Source of the DNA: Candidatus Thiodiazotropha sp. (ex Codakia rugifera)
GTDB taxonomy: Bacteria > Pseudomonadota > Gammaproteobacteria > Chromatiales > Chromatiaceae
Length of the DNA stretch: 64,000 nucleotides
Assembly: GCA_025656675.1 (NCBI GenBank)
Contig: JAHXHN010000001.1
Location: 525,501 to 589,500, forward strand
Reading direction: 5' to 3'
The position numbers were made by a program, and so were the translations under genes. Shown here piece after piece: positions 7,714 to 16,710 of this stretch; positions within the stretch are counted from its first letter, which is position 1; each line of letters starts with the position of its first letter. A model generated the notes under the pieces. That model had not been told where the DNA came from, made no database searches, and saw only the letters and a program-made list of their open reading frames with translations.

Positions 7714-8979
7714 TCACCCCAATAGTCGCTCTATCCTCACTTTTACAACGGAACGTTCATCAGCTTCTATTACCGTTAAACGGTGACCCTGCTCCTCTAT
7801 TGCATCACCTTCCTTGGGTATATGCCGCAAACGACTGACAATCAGGCCGCCTACGGTCAACGCCTCCTCCACCGGAAATTCCACATGTATAATGTCATTT
7901 ATTTCAGAGATGGGTGTTCGTCCACTCGCCAAGTGCGTGTTTTCATCCTCATGCTCAATGTAGGAACGACGCTTTGGCTGGTACTCATCGAAATCGTAGC
8001 CCACATCGATCTCACCCACCACCTCTTCGAACACATCCTCCATGGTCAGAATGCCTATTGCTGAACCAAATTCATCCACCACCACAGCTAAATGATCCTT
8101 TCTAGCCTGCAACATCGGCAGGGCACGATCGATAGTCTGTCGCGGCGACAGATAGAGCACCGGGCTGACATAATCAGATATTGATTGATCTTCAAGGTCC
8201 GGCTGCATCAGATCCCAGGTATCCAAGGTCAGAATCCCTTTTACGTTGGTGATGTTGCCTCGGTAGACCGGTAATCGATTGTATCCATGTTTTATCACCA
8301 GGCGAACCGCCTCTTTCATATTCCGCACTTCATTGAAGCCCACCACATCCGGCAGTGGAATCATCGCTTCTCCAACGGTGGTATCGGCAAAGCGGATAAT
8401 CCGCCGGATTCGCTTACGATCGATGGTTTGTGGATCAGAGGTCGATTCCGACACGTCCAGCAGTACCCGCAGCTCCTCACGGGTAATAAACATATTTTGC
8501 GGTACCGTACCGCCACCCACAATCCGGGTCGCCAATCTCGCGACACGGCTGAAGATAAATATAACTGGATAAAAAACATAAGAGAAGAAACGCAGGATAT
8601 AGATTAATCGGCTGACCAGGCTGTCTGCTTCCTGCTGGAATACACTCTTCGGTACTACCTCTCCTAATATCAGCAGGATGGGGGTCAGGATGATCACCGA
8701 GATCAAGTCACCCGTTGCGCCAAACAGGTCGATGCAGACCAGTGCACCGAGGGTGGAGATGGTGACTGTAGCGATATTGGTCCCGACCAGGGTTGTACCC
8801 AGAATAACATCCGGTGTTTTAAACAATTTCAGAACCAGATTAGCACCCCGATTGCCAAGCTTTGCCTGATGTCGCAATTTAAGCTTGTCGGAATTGACCA
8901 TAGCGATCTCTGATCCGGAGAAGAAAGCCTTCAGCAGAATAAAAACAATGATAATCAGTAGCTCAACGCTCCAGTCCAT
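7714..8979 (-). CDS. CNNM/CorC-type CBS-domain membrane protein (copy 2)
   Basis: 421 residues. An N-terminal CNNM (DUF21) membrane domain of about 180 residues (LLKAFFSGSEIAMVNSDK, LILGEVVPKSVFQ) is followed by a tandem CBS pair (about 200-330; DEFGSAIGILTMEDVFEEV) and a C-terminal CorC_HlyC domain. The family is implicated in Mg2+/divalent cation efflux or its control. The ATG at 8979 overlaps the preceding CNNM gene by 17 bases and has a strong AGGAGG just upstream, so the two paralogues are co-translated and may form a heteromer. The Usp gene follows 46 bases later. Confidence 0.9.
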   Translation of the reverse strand: MDWSVELLIIIVFILLKAFFSGSEIAMVNSDKLKLRHQAKLGNRGANLVLKLFKTPDVILGTTLVGTNIATVTISTLGALVCIDLFGATGDLISVIILTPILLILGEVVPKSVFQQEADSLVSRLIYILRFFSYVFYPVIFIFSRVARLATRIVGGGTVPQNMFITREELRVLLDVSESTSDPQTIDRKRIRRIIRFADTTVGEAMIPLPDVVGFNEVRNMKEAVRLVIKHGYNRLPVYRGNITNVKGILTLDTWDLMQPDLEDQSISDYVSPVLYLSPRQTIDRALPMLQARKDHLAVVVDEFGSAIGILTMEDVFEEVVGEIDVGYDFDEYQPKRRSYIEHEDENTHLASGRTPISEINDIIHVEFPVEEALTVGGLIVSRLRHIPKEGDAIEEQGHRLTVIEADERSVVKVRIERLLG

Positions 8980-10435
8980 TCTCCGCCTCCTTTGATTGCG
9001 TCTCGTCTACAGGTCTCTTTTCCACTTCAGCCGTCTGTTTCGCTTTCGCATCAATAATCGCTTCCTCTCCCGTTATTTCAGTCTGTTCGTCGAGTTCCTC
9101 TTCGGTCAGTATAGGCTCCTCGTCACTGGCCAGGCTTTTTCGCACCTGCACCCTACTGATACGTAAACCCTTCACTTCCTTGACGATAAACTCATAACCC
9201 TCGTTTCTGATGACATCCCCTTCCTGAGGCAAACGGTCAAAAAGCCGAAACACCACCCCTCCAATGGTTGCCATCACCGGATCTTCAATATCGAAATTGG
9301 TGAGATTATAGAAATCAGTCAAACGCATATCACCTGGCACGATATAGCTGTTCTCGTCCTCTTCCTGGTAATACTCCAAACCCGCCATCTTCCCGCTGAT
9401 TTCCCCGAAGATGAAGGTCAATACATCCTTCATGGTAACGATACCGAGCACCTCGCCATACTCTCCCAACACGATTGCAATGCGCGTGTTATGGGCCTGG
9501 AAATAGTCAAACATCTCGTCCACCTTTTTAGTCGGCGGCACAAAATGGGCAGGTTTGATGATCATCTCCAAAGTCACCTGCTCCAGGTCACCTCCCCCCC
9601 TGACAAGACGCAGAATATCTTCGGAATGGATAAAACCAATGACATTGTCCCAATGTCCTTGATAGACAGGAATCCTAGGGTGACGATAGGATCGGAATGT
9701 CTCGATTAGTTCCGGCACGGGCAGATCCGCATCCAGAAAGAGAATGCGTGGCCCGGGGGTCATGATGCGCGATATATCGGTCTCGGAGGCCTCAAGCACA
9801 TTGTCGATCAATACCCGCTCAGTAGCCTCAATTACGCCGCTCTCTTCACCTTCCTCAAGGAGTGTGCGTAATTCATCGGCATGCAGGATATTCTCCCGAC
9901 TGACCGCCTCGCCCACTACCAGTGTGGTAATCCGGTCAGCCACGACCCTGACCGCTTCCCTCAGTGGGGTGATAAAAACAATCCATCTCGGTAGTATTCT
10001 CGCCGTCACCCGGGTGGCGAACTTCACCGGAAAGCTCACAGCAATCGTCTTTGGTGTCACCTCACCGATCAATAGCAACAACGGCACCATGATAAGGATA
10101 TTGAACCAACCCACATCCGCCTCGCCGAACACCAACAACAGGATTGCCGCCATATTGGCGGCGGAAGCGATATTCACCAGTTCATTGCCGCACAGGATCG
10201 AAATGATCAGGCGTCGGGGCTCATCCAGCATGGCGTGGATATTCTCTGAGTGCTTATCCCTACTGTGTCTTAGTTTCTGTAGATCGATCCGGCTGAGAGA
10301 GAAGAGTGCTGTCTCTGAGCCAGAGAAGACGGCGGATGAAGTAAGCAGAAACACCTGTAAGGCACCACGCAACAGCAATTCCCAGTTTACGTCTCCAAGC
10401 CCGAGGGAATCGAAAAGTGTTCTCAGCTCTTCCAT
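8963..10435 (-). CDS. CNNM/CorC-type CBS-domain membrane protein (copy 1)
   Basis: 490 residues from ATG 10435 (MEELRTLFD), preferred over the upstream ATG at 10474, which has no visible ribosome site. Same architecture as its neighbour: CNNM membrane domain (SSAVFSGSETALFSLSR; LLLIGEVTPKTIAVSFP), CBS pair (GEYGEVLGIVTMKDVLTFI), CorC_HlyC domain, then an acidic, low-complexity tail of about 60 residues (TEEELDEQTEITGEEA) absent in the second copy. It is first gene of the minus-strand unit that ends with the Na+/phosphate symporter. The Pho-box-like array at 10833-10861 lies about 400 bases upstream in forward orientation. Confidence 0.88.
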   Translation of the reverse strand: MEELRTLFDSLGLGDVNWELLLRGALQVFLLTSSAVFSGSETALFSLSRIDLQKLRHSRDKHSENIHAMLDEPRRLIISILCGNELVNIASAANMAAILLLVFGEADVGWFNILIMVPLLLLIGEVTPKTIAVSFPVKFATRVTARILPRWIVFITPLREAVRVVADRITTLVVGEAVSRENILHADELRTLLEEGEESGVIEATERVLIDNVLEASETDISRIMTPGPRILFLDADLPVPELIETFRSYRHPRIPVYQGHWDNVIGFIHSEDILRLVRGGGDLEQVTLEMIIKPAHFVPPTKKVDEMFDYFQAHNTRIAIVLGEYGEVLGIVTMKDVLTFIFGEISGKMAGLEYYQEEDENSYIVPGDMRLTDFYNLTNFDIEDPVMATIGGVVFRLFDRLPQEGDVIRNEGYEFIVKEVKGLRISRVQVRKSLASDEEPILTEEELDEQTEITGEEAIIDAKAKQTAEVEKRPVDETQSKEAENGLER

Positions 10436-10832
10436 CAAATATTCCGAATTGGTTTCTAGCGTAGCGCACAGCACTAGCAGCCACAGTGAAGGGGCTTACT
10501 GCTGAATTGATGAAGCTGCTCTGGTAGCCTGAAGTGCATTCCCCTGCATCATAGGCTAAAGACAGGGCTTGCAGTTAGGGAATTCACACCCAAACCCACC
10601 TGAAACAGAGATATCAACAAAAACCCATTTTCTTTTTTTAAATGACAGGGTTATAGAGGCCTCGCCGGAACCGAATTGGTTTGCATGACAGGGGCCTAAA
10701 GAACCCTTCCCGAAACACCCACCCTGGTATAAGACCCGTCCCGTTTAGGCGCTACAGTATACCCTACAATCGGTTCAGGTTGTTTGGTCCTACAGACTTA
10801 TTGGCCAAGAATACAGCGCATAGCGTATAATT

Positions 10833-10861
10833 GTTACAGCTTTATGACAGTTTGCTGACGG
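10833..10861 (-). promoter_or_regulatory. Pho-box-like PhoB binding array
   Basis: Three 7-mers GTTACAG (10833-10839), ATGACAG (10844-10850) and CTGACGG (10855-10861) with 4-base spacers CTTT and TTTG, again an exact 11-base repeat. Reverse complement: CCGTCAG, CTGTCAT, CTGTAAC. It shares the core GACAGTTTG(A/C)TGAC with the array at 353-381. The forward orientation points to the CNNM-Usp-symporter unit; on the other side TGTAAT lies 12 bases away toward the symporter at 11012. Confidence 0.55.
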
Positions 10862-10905
10862 CAGTCAACCCACTGTAATAAAAAACGACGAAAAATCACC
10901 TTCGC

Positions 10906-10958
10906 CCACCCTCAGGGAGTATGAAGTATTACTTCATTCATTATGAAGTAAAGGGTGG
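10906..10958. promoter_or_regulatory. Nested palindromes, possible switching hairpin in leader
   Basis: ATGAAGTA (10921-10928) and TACTTCAT (10930-10937) form a 17-base palindrome, and the same TACTTCAT can instead pair with a second ATGAAGTA (10943-10950). The latter hairpin is extended by outer arms CCACCCT (10906-10912) and AGGGTGG (10952-10958). Two mutually exclusive foldings 54 bases upstream of the symporter start codon suggest an operator or an RNA switch. Confidence 0.4.
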
Positions 10959-11011
10959 CTATTTTGCCCAATAATATTGTGGCTTCAATAAGCGGCTAGA
11001 GACGACCCAAA

Positions 11012-12844
11012 ATGATACGAAAAATACTACTTCCCAGCATGCTGATCATTCTCACCTATGGCTTTTGGATCAGCCCCGACTTTAAGGAGATTGCTGCAGG
11101 TGTTGCCATCTTTCTGTTCGGTATGCTCGCCCTTGAGGAGGGATTCAAGGCCTTCACAGGCGGTACATTGGAGCGCATCCTGCGCAATAGCACCAATCGA
11201 TACTGGAAGAGTTTGAGTTTTGGCATAGTCAGCACCACCGTGATGCAGTCCAGCTCTCTGGTTTCGGTCATCACCATTTCCTTTCTCAGCGCCGGACTGA
11301 TCTCCCTGGCTGCCGGTATCGGGATCATCTTTGGCGCAAACATCGGTACAACAACCGGTGCCTGGCTAATCGCCGGGCTTGGATTGAAGGTAAAAATCTC
11401 AGCCTATGCCATGCCAATGCTGGTGTTTGGCATCATTCTGGTATTCCAGAAATCCAACACATATAAAGGGTTTGGTTACATCCTCGCCGGCCTTGGCTTT
11501 CTATTTTTAGGCATTCACCACATGAAGGAGGGCTTTGAGGCATTTAAGTCCACCATCGATCTGACAGAATTTGCGGTTGCAGGATATCCGGGGCTGTTTC
11601 TCTTCGCCGGCATCGGCATCTTTGCCACAGTGGTGATGCAGTCAAGCCACGCCACCCTGGTATTGATTCTAACCGGTCTTGCAGCAGGCCAGGTCACTTA
11701 TGAAAACGCCCTGGCCCTGGCGATAGGGGCTAATGTGGGAACCTGTATCACAGCCATTCTCGGCTCCCTCAGCGCCAACGTGGAGGGTAAACGGCTGGCC
11801 GGTGCACATCTGATTTTCAACGTCACTACCGGCGTTATTGCGATTCTCTTTATTAAACAGTTCCTCTGGGGGGTGGAGGGTATCAGTGCCTTGGTCGGTA
11901 TTGCCGATGACGATTACACCCTGAAATTGGCTGTATTCCATACCCTGTTCAATATTACCGGCGTACTGGTTATGACGCCGTTGATCGGCAAGCTGGTCAC
12001 GACTCTGGAAAACACGCTACGGGCAAAAGAGGTTTCTGTGGTGGAGCCCAAGTACCTCTCCGAAGCAACCATGGAGTTTCCCGATACCGCGATGGAATCG
12101 GTACGAAAAGAGACCCTGCACCTCTACGACAACGCCCTGGAGATCATTGCTCACGGTGTCAGTCTGCATCGCCACGATATTTTCTCCAAAACTGACCTGG
12201 CAGCAGTGATACAGCAACCTCACAAGGTCATCGACATCGACATTGATGAAACCTACGGACGAAGCGTCAAGGTACTGTACGGCTCGATAGTTGGCTTTAT
12301 CTCAGAAGCGCAGACCCATATCACCTCCGATTATTCGGAAGACCTCTACTCATTGCGACTCGCCGGCCGCTACATTGTTGAAGCGCTGAAAGATGTGAAA
12401 CACTTGCGCAAGAACCTGGCAACCTATATGGTTTCCGATAATGAGCATATTCGCGCTGAATACAACAAGTTCAGGCTGCAAATCGGCAATATCCTGCGTG
12501 AGCTAGGGGATCTGCGGGTACAATCTGAAGATCCTGACAATATAACCATCCTCAATCTGGATGGCCTGAAAGCGGAGATCGAAGAGATCGATGTGGTAGC
12601 CAATGGCTCTCTCGACCATTTAATTCGTGAAAACCTGATTACCGAGGAGATGGCGACATCGATAATGAATGACAGTGCCTATACCTTCGACATATCCAAA
12701 AATCTGATCGATATGGCGGAGATCCTGTTTGCCGCTCGCGCGCTTGATCTCAGAGAGGCAGAACGGGATATCGCCCTGAACGAAGATGAGTTGGAAGAGA
12801 TCATCGAAGAGGTTGAGGCCGAAGAGAAGTCACGAGCAAAATAG
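11012..12844 (+). CDS. Na+/phosphate symporter with PhoU-like C-terminal domain (copy 2)
   Basis: 610 residues. The PF02690 duplicated membrane domain carries VMQSSSLVSVITISF and VMQSSHATLVLILTG in place of the usual QSSSATT, so the second motif has His instead of the third Ser. A long cytoplasmic helical tail (about residues 355-600) is PhoU-like, with the acidic helix INETYG-like DIDIDETYGRSV and a highly acidic end (EEIIEEVEAEEKSR). It imports phosphate with sodium. The ATG at 11012 has a weak GAGACG ribosome site. It is followed after 20 bases by the small basic helical protein, repeating the arrangement of the first symporter. A palindromic leader and a Pho-box-like array lie upstream. 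Confidence 0.9.
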   Translation: MIRKILLPSMLIILTYGFWISPDFKEIAAGVAIFLFGMLALEEGFKAFTGGTLERILRNSTNRYWKSLSFGIVSTTVMQSSSLVSVITISFLSAGLISLAAGIGIIFGANIGTTTGAWLIAGLGLKVKISAYAMPMLVFGIILVFQKSNTYKGFGYILAGLGFLFLGIHHMKEGFEAFKSTIDLTEFAVAGYPGLFLFAGIGIFATVVMQSSHATLVLILTGLAAGQVTYENALALAIGANVGTCITAILGSLSANVEGKRLAGAHLIFNVTTGVIAILFIKQFLWGVEGISALVGIADDDYTLKLAVFHTLFNITGVLVMTPLIGKLVTTLENTLRAKEVSVVEPKYLSEATMEFPDTAMESVRKETLHLYDNALEIIAHGVSLHRHDIFSKTDLAAVIQQPHKVIDIDIDETYGRSVKVLYGSIVGFISEAQTHITSDYSEDLYSLRLAGRYIVEALKDVKHLRKNLATYMVSDNEHIRAEYNKFRLQIGNILRELGDLRVQSEDPDNITILNLDGLKAEIEEIDVVANGSLDHLIRENLITEEMATSIMNDSAYTFDISKNLIDMAEILFAARALDLREAERDIALNEDELEEIIEEVEAEEKSRAK

Positions 12845-12864
12845 TTAACGAAGAGGTAGCTACC

Positions 12865-13119
12865 ATGCCCCCACCAGAGAAAATCGTAAAAAAACTCCTA
12901 AACCTGCTTGATGCAGGCAAGAAAAAAGATCGGGCTAAGTGCGATCGCATCTCAGACCTCTTAAAGCAATTGAAAAAGCAGGAAAGGATCGTTAAAGACA
13001 AGCTCGCCCATGAAAAAGATAGCGTTAAACGCAAGCGCCTTTCCACAGATGTGAAGATTATTCACACCCAGCGCAAGAAGGCGATAAAGCGTTTCAAAGA
13101 GTTGAAAAAGAAGTGCTAG
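12865..13119 (+). CDS. Small basic helical protein, copy B (Na/Pi symporter-associated)
   Basis: 84 residues with very high Lys/Arg content, predicted helical throughout (KIVKKLLNLLDAGKKK ... SDLLKQLKKQERIVK ... VKRKRL). Homologous to the product of 4957-5235. Conserved features in both are the GK near residue 18, a D-x-I-x-x-LLxQL segment, EK, and KRKRL. GAGGTAG precedes the ATG by 6 bases, and the gene starts 20 bases after the symporter stop, so it is co-transcribed. The symporter's C-terminus is strongly acidic while this protein is strongly basic, which would allow a direct electrostatic contact; that is inference. Confidence 0.75.
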   Translation: MPPPEKIVKKLLNLLDAGKKKDRAKCDRISDLLKQLKKQERIVKDKLAHEKDSVKRKRLSTDVKIIHTQRKKAIKRFKELKKKC

Positions 13120-13141
13120 AACAGTTCTTCGCAAAGTGAGA

Positions 13142-13174
13142 AATGACGGATTCTTCTAAAGAGAATCCGTCATT
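13142..13174 (+). terminator. Hairpin after small basic protein B
   Basis: Perfect 13-base stem: AATGACGGATTCT (13142-13154) and AGAATCCGTCATT (13162-13174), 7-base loop, 23 bases after the stop codon. There is no long T run, so it may act as a Rho-assisted or bidirectional terminator between convergent genes. The rest of the gap to 13362 shows nothing further. Confidence 0.6.
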
Positions 13175-13362
13175 CATCAAAACGCTGCACAGTACACTTC
13201 TATTCAACAAGTTGACTTATTCACCATTTCCATCCTTGTTCAATCCATCATATCCTTCATTTTTTTAAATATGATTCCCTATGGATTGAATGCTACCTGC
13301 AGGCAGTTCAACATAGGATGATGGATTCGGTTTTTCCTATTGATACCGGCTTGTCAGGCAAC

Positions 13363-14328
13363 TTATCGATAGACAGCCAACGCCGACTTTAGACGTTCCT
13401 GGATAGCCTGGCGAAGACCGGCAGGTGACACCACTTCCACCTCAGGTCCGTATTTCAAAAGATCCATCAACAATTCTGCCGGATTCCCATAGGGCAGGGT
13501 CAGCTCATAACGTCCATCCTCCAGCCAACGACTCTGCTGTTTAGGATGCCATATCTCAGTTGCTACCCAACGAGCCCTTTGCGGTGTAAAGCGTACCCTG
13601 GCCAAGTTTTCAGCCTTACCGGAAAAAATCCCATAAGCCACTGTATAGTGTTTTTCGAGAACAGCTTCACTCACCTCCCGCGCCGGGAGATCAAGCTGTA
13701 CAGCCTCACGAATGGCATCCAGTGCAAATGTTCGCAACCCCTTGCGCAGATGACACCAGGCATCCAGATACCAGTTATCGCGATAGTGGGTCAAACGTTG
13801 CGGAGAGACAATCCGCTCACTGACGCTGTCAGAGGATCGATTGTAATAGCTCAGATTAAGGCGATGCCTGCCAGCCAGGGCACCCGCAATATGGGTAAAA
13901 TGAGGGCCTGCAGGACGGGCTGCTGCACGCACTAAACGAATCCGATTGGAAATCGGTTCACCGCCTCTCTGCTGGCGAGTCAATAAAGCATCGATTTTGC
14001 GCTTCAGCGGCTGCAAATGACTATCCAGCAAACCAGGTTGCATCCCTTCGAGCAACTGCTGGACTGTCAGTAAAGCCTGCAGTTCCGAAGCACTGAACCA
14101 AAGCCCGGGAAGCTCATACATCTCCCCTTCGTTGCGGTCATAACAATAACCATTGAGCTTACGGTCATAAATAATAGGGGCATTGAGAAAGAGGCGCATC
14201 TCCTCAATGAGACGCTTTACAGTGGCACGAGAACACTCCAGCTCCTGCTCCAGTCTCTGCCGCGAAACCGGGTAGCGTGCTGACTGCAGGATACGATTGA
14301 GTTCAAATATCCGATCAAACCGATCCAT
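13363..14328 (-). CDS. WYL-domain transcriptional regulator
   Basis: 321 residues. An N-terminal winged HTH (about 1-60; SRQRLEQELECSRATVKRLIEEM) is followed by a WYL domain (about 140-230; LNLSYYNRSSDSVSERIVSPQRLTHYRDNWYLDAWC) and a C-terminal WCX extension. WYL proteins bind ligands or single-stranded nucleic acid and control DNA repair, defence or metabolism. It lies 8 bases downstream of rsfS on the same strand, so it is likely expressed with proA-nadD-rsfS. No defence genes are adjacent; target unknown. Confidence 0.88.
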   Translation of the reverse strand: MDRFDRIFELNRILQSARYPVSRQRLEQELECSRATVKRLIEEMRLFLNAPIIYDRKLNGYCYDRNEGEMYELPGLWFSASELQALLTVQQLLEGMQPGLLDSHLQPLKRKIDALLTRQQRGGEPISNRIRLVRAAARPAGPHFTHIAGALAGRHRLNLSYYNRSSDSVSERIVSPQRLTHYRDNWYLDAWCHLRKGLRTFALDAIREAVQLDLPAREVSEAVLEKHYTVAYGIFSGKAENLARVRFTPQRARWVATEIWHPKQQSRWLEDGRYELTLPYGNPAELLMDLLKYGPEVEVVSPAGLRQAIQERLKSALAVYR

Positions 14329-14336
14329 GCAACGAA

Positions 14337-14696
14337 TTAGATTGATTCAAGTTTGTGTTCAGTTACGGAGGGTTCGTCCATCGACCAGAGTCTTTCCAGG
14401 TGATAAAAGTCGCGGACCTTAGGTTGCATGACATGGACAACGACTCCATTCAGGTCCACTAACGCCCACTCTCCATCTTCCATACCCTCACTGCCGAGTG
14501 GTGCCTCCCCCGCCTGCTTTGCCTGAAAGGCTACTGTCTGTGCAATAGACTTTACATGTCGATCTGAGGTACCACTGGCGACGATCATAATGTCTGTAAT
14601 ACTGGTCTTTCCACGTACATCAAGTACCACCACATCCTTTGCTTTCATGTCGTCCAATGTCTTTAGAACGACGTCTCTAAGTTCTTCTGTCTGCAT
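14337..14696 (-). CDS. rsfS: Ribosomal silencing factor RsfS
   Basis: About 119 residues from ATG 14696 ([17 protein letters not shown]), which has CAGGA 6 bases upstream; an upstream ATG at 14738 would add an untypical extension. RsfS/YbeB/Iojap family: binds ribosomal protein L14 and blocks subunit joining in stationary phase or starvation. Family hallmarks are the early [25 protein letters not shown] and the C-terminal [17 protein letters not shown]. It lies downstream of nadD, as in many gammaproteobacteria. Confidence 0.95.
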   Translation of the reverse strand: MQTEELRDVVLKTLDDMKAKDVVVLDVRGKTSITDIMIVASGTSDRHVKSIAQTVAFQAKQAGEAPLGSEGMEDGEWALVDLNGVVVHVMQPKVRDFYHLERLWSMDEPSVTEHKLESI

Positions 14697-14799
14697 TGAG
14701 TCCTGTGTCTGTTGCCAAGAGAATTGCGACCGGTTCACCGGTGAAGGGCGATTTTACCGAGTCTTATGCTCTAGCATAACCTATTGTGGAAAAAATATT

Positions 14800-15432
14800 T
14801 TAGCTCTTTCGATAGAGCTGATTATCCTCAATCACCTGCAGAACAGCATCTGGAACCAAGTAGCGTGGAGCCTGACCGTCGGCAAGCAGGGCACGTATTC
14901 GAGTCGCTGATATATCCAGCTGGGTAACTGTTTGCATCAAGATCGCGCCATTCGCCTGTTTGTGTAACCGGGTATGACTGAAACACTGCCGAGACTTGAG
15001 TAGCTCTCGCACACGTGGATCTGATGGATTCGCCTGCCCGGGTCGCTGCATTACAATCAGATGGGCCAACTCCAGGATCTCATCGGGGCGACGCCAATCG
15101 GCAAAACCGTTGAAGGCATCCATCCCCATCAGCAGACATAGGGTTCTCTCAGGCCATTGTCTGTGCAAGCTGGCAAGCGTATCAACGCTATAGGAATCTC
15201 CGCAACGCTGTAACTCCCTGTCATCAACAACAAATCCCTCTTGATCCTGAATCCCGGCCTGCACCATCTGCAACCTCAAGCGGGCAGAAACCTCCGGCTG
15301 GTCGCGATGTACTGCACCATGCAATGGAATGAACCGCACCTCCTCCAGTTCCACCGCCTGCATCACATCAAGCGCCGTACGTAAATGGCCGATATGAATC
15401 GGATCAAATGTGCCGCCAAAAATCCCTATCAT
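14800..15432 (-). CDS. nadD: Nicotinate-nucleotide adenylyltransferase
   Basis: 210 residues. NadD transfers AMP from ATP to nicotinate mononucleotide in NAD synthesis. The nucleotidyltransferase signature GGTFDPIHIGHLR lies at residues 5-17, the C-terminal ISATRIRALL motif near residue 174, and the middle segment LLMGMDAFNGFADWRRPDEI is characteristic. The gene starts 6 bases after proA and is followed by rsfS, a common arrangement. Confidence 0.96.
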   Translation of the reverse strand: MIGIFGGTFDPIHIGHLRTALDVMQAVELEEVRFIPLHGAVHRDQPEVSARLRLQMVQAGIQDQEGFVVDDRELQRCGDSYSVDTLASLHRQWPERTLCLLMGMDAFNGFADWRRPDEILELAHLIVMQRPGQANPSDPRVRELLKSRQCFSHTRLHKQANGAILMQTVTQLDISATRIRALLADGQAPRYLVPDAVLQVIEDNQLYRKS

Positions 15433-15438
15433 TATCGA

Positions 15439-16710
15439 TTATTTTCGGATGTGGCCATCGCCCAGAACAATAAATTTTACCGATGTAAGCCCCTCCAACC
15501 CTACCGGGCCACGGGCATGAAACTTGTCCGTAGAGATACCGATCTCCGCACCCAGACCATATTCAAAGCCATCGGCAAAACGGGTGGAGGCATTTACCAT
15601 CACCGAACTGGAATCAACCTCTGTGAGAAAACGGCGTGCTCGGGTAAAGTTTTCGGTCACAATGGCATCGGTATGCTGGGAGCTGTGGTTATTGATGTGC
15701 TCGATTGCCTGCTCCAGGCCGTTGACTACTTTAATGGAGAGAATCGGCGCCAGATACTCTGTATCCCAATCCGCATCTACGGCCTCAACACAACCATCAA
15801 TGATCTCACGGGTCCGCTCGCAGCCGCGAATTTCAACACCCTTTTCGATCAGTGCATCTGCCAGCCTCTTTAGCGCCTCTCTGGCGATCCCTTCCGCAAC
15901 CAGCAGGGTCTCCATGGTATTGCAGGTACCATAGCGCTGAGTCTTGGCATTCATCGCCACATCAAAGGCCTTGTCTAATGCGGCCTGGTCATCGATGTAG
16001 ACATGGCATATGCCGTCCAGGTGCTTGATAACCGGCACCCGGGCATCCTGGCTAATACGCTCGATCAACCCCTTACCGCCACGTGGGATGATCACATCAA
16101 TGGCATGGGGCATGGTGATCATTTGACCGACCGCTGATCGATCAGTCGTCGCTACCACCTGCACAGCAGCCTCTGGCAAGTCTGCTTTCTTCAGGCCGGC
16201 CCGTATGGACGAGGCGATCGCCTGATTGGAAAAGAAGGCTTCACTACCACCACGCAACACAGCCGCATTACCTGACTTCAAACAGAGCGCTGCTGCATCA
16301 GCCGTCACATTTGGGCGAGATTCATAAATGATCCCAACCACACCTAAAGGTACCCGCATACGACCAACCTGAATGCCGCTGGGGAGATATTTCATGTCGA
16401 ATATCTCACCGATCGGATCTGGGAGTGCAGCAATCTGGCGTAATCCTTCGATCATGCTGTCGATACGAGCGGGCGTCAGCTCCAGGCGATCTAAAAGGGC
16501 AGCCTCTAACCCCTTTTCCGCACCTGCCTGCAGATCCCGTTTGTTATCAGCCATCAACGGCTCCCTGGCTGCATCCAATTCATCTGCAATAGCCTCCAAT
16601 GCCTCGTTTTTCTGTGCAGTGCTCGCACTGGCAAGGCTACGTGAGGCCTGGCGTGCCTCCTGACCCAGTGTTTCCATATAGCCGGTGACATCGGAAATTT
16701 CTTTGAACAT
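15439..16710 (-). CDS. proA: Gamma-glutamyl phosphate reductase
   Basis: 423 residues, the normal ProA length. It is the second enzyme of proline synthesis, reducing gamma-glutamyl phosphate to the semialdehyde with NADPH. The aldehyde-dehydrogenase-type active cysteine lies in [11 protein letters not shown] (about residue 262), and [19 protein letters not shown] is typical. It is first gene of the proA-nadD-rsfS-WYL unit. The upstream 260 bases to the divergent protease gene are A+T-rich and probably hold both promoters, though I see no clear consensus. Confidence 0.96.
   Translation of the reverse strand: MFKEISDVTGYMETLGQEARQASRSLASASTAQKNEALEAIADELDAAREPLMADNKRDLQAGAEKGLEAALLDRLELTPARIDSMIEGLRQIAALPDPIGEIFDMKYLPSGIQVGRMRVPLGVVGIIYESRPNVTADAAALCLKSGNAAVLRGGSEAFFSNQAIASSIRAGLKKADLPEAAVQVVATTDRSAVGQMITMPHAIDVIIPRGGKGLIERISQDARVPVIKHLDGICHVYIDDQAALDKAFDVAMNAKTQRYGTCNTMETLLVAEGIAREALKRLADALIEKGVEIRGCERTREIIDGCVEAVDADWDTEYLAPILSIKVVNGLEQAIEHINNHSSQHTDAIVTENFTRARRFLTEVDSSSVMVNASTRFADGFEYGLGAEIGISTDKFHARGPVGLEGLTSVKFIVLGDGHIRK

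Larger units (their letters stand above)
10436..11011. other. Divergent intergenic region between CNNM and second Na/Pi symporter
   Basis: 576 bases. It holds a Pho-box-like array (10833-10861), a -10-like TGTAAT (10874-10879) on the plus strand 12 bases beyond it, and a nested palindrome (10906-10958) in the likely 5-prime leader of the symporter gene. The part from 10500 to 10800 shows no gene and no clear structure. Confidence 0.55.
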
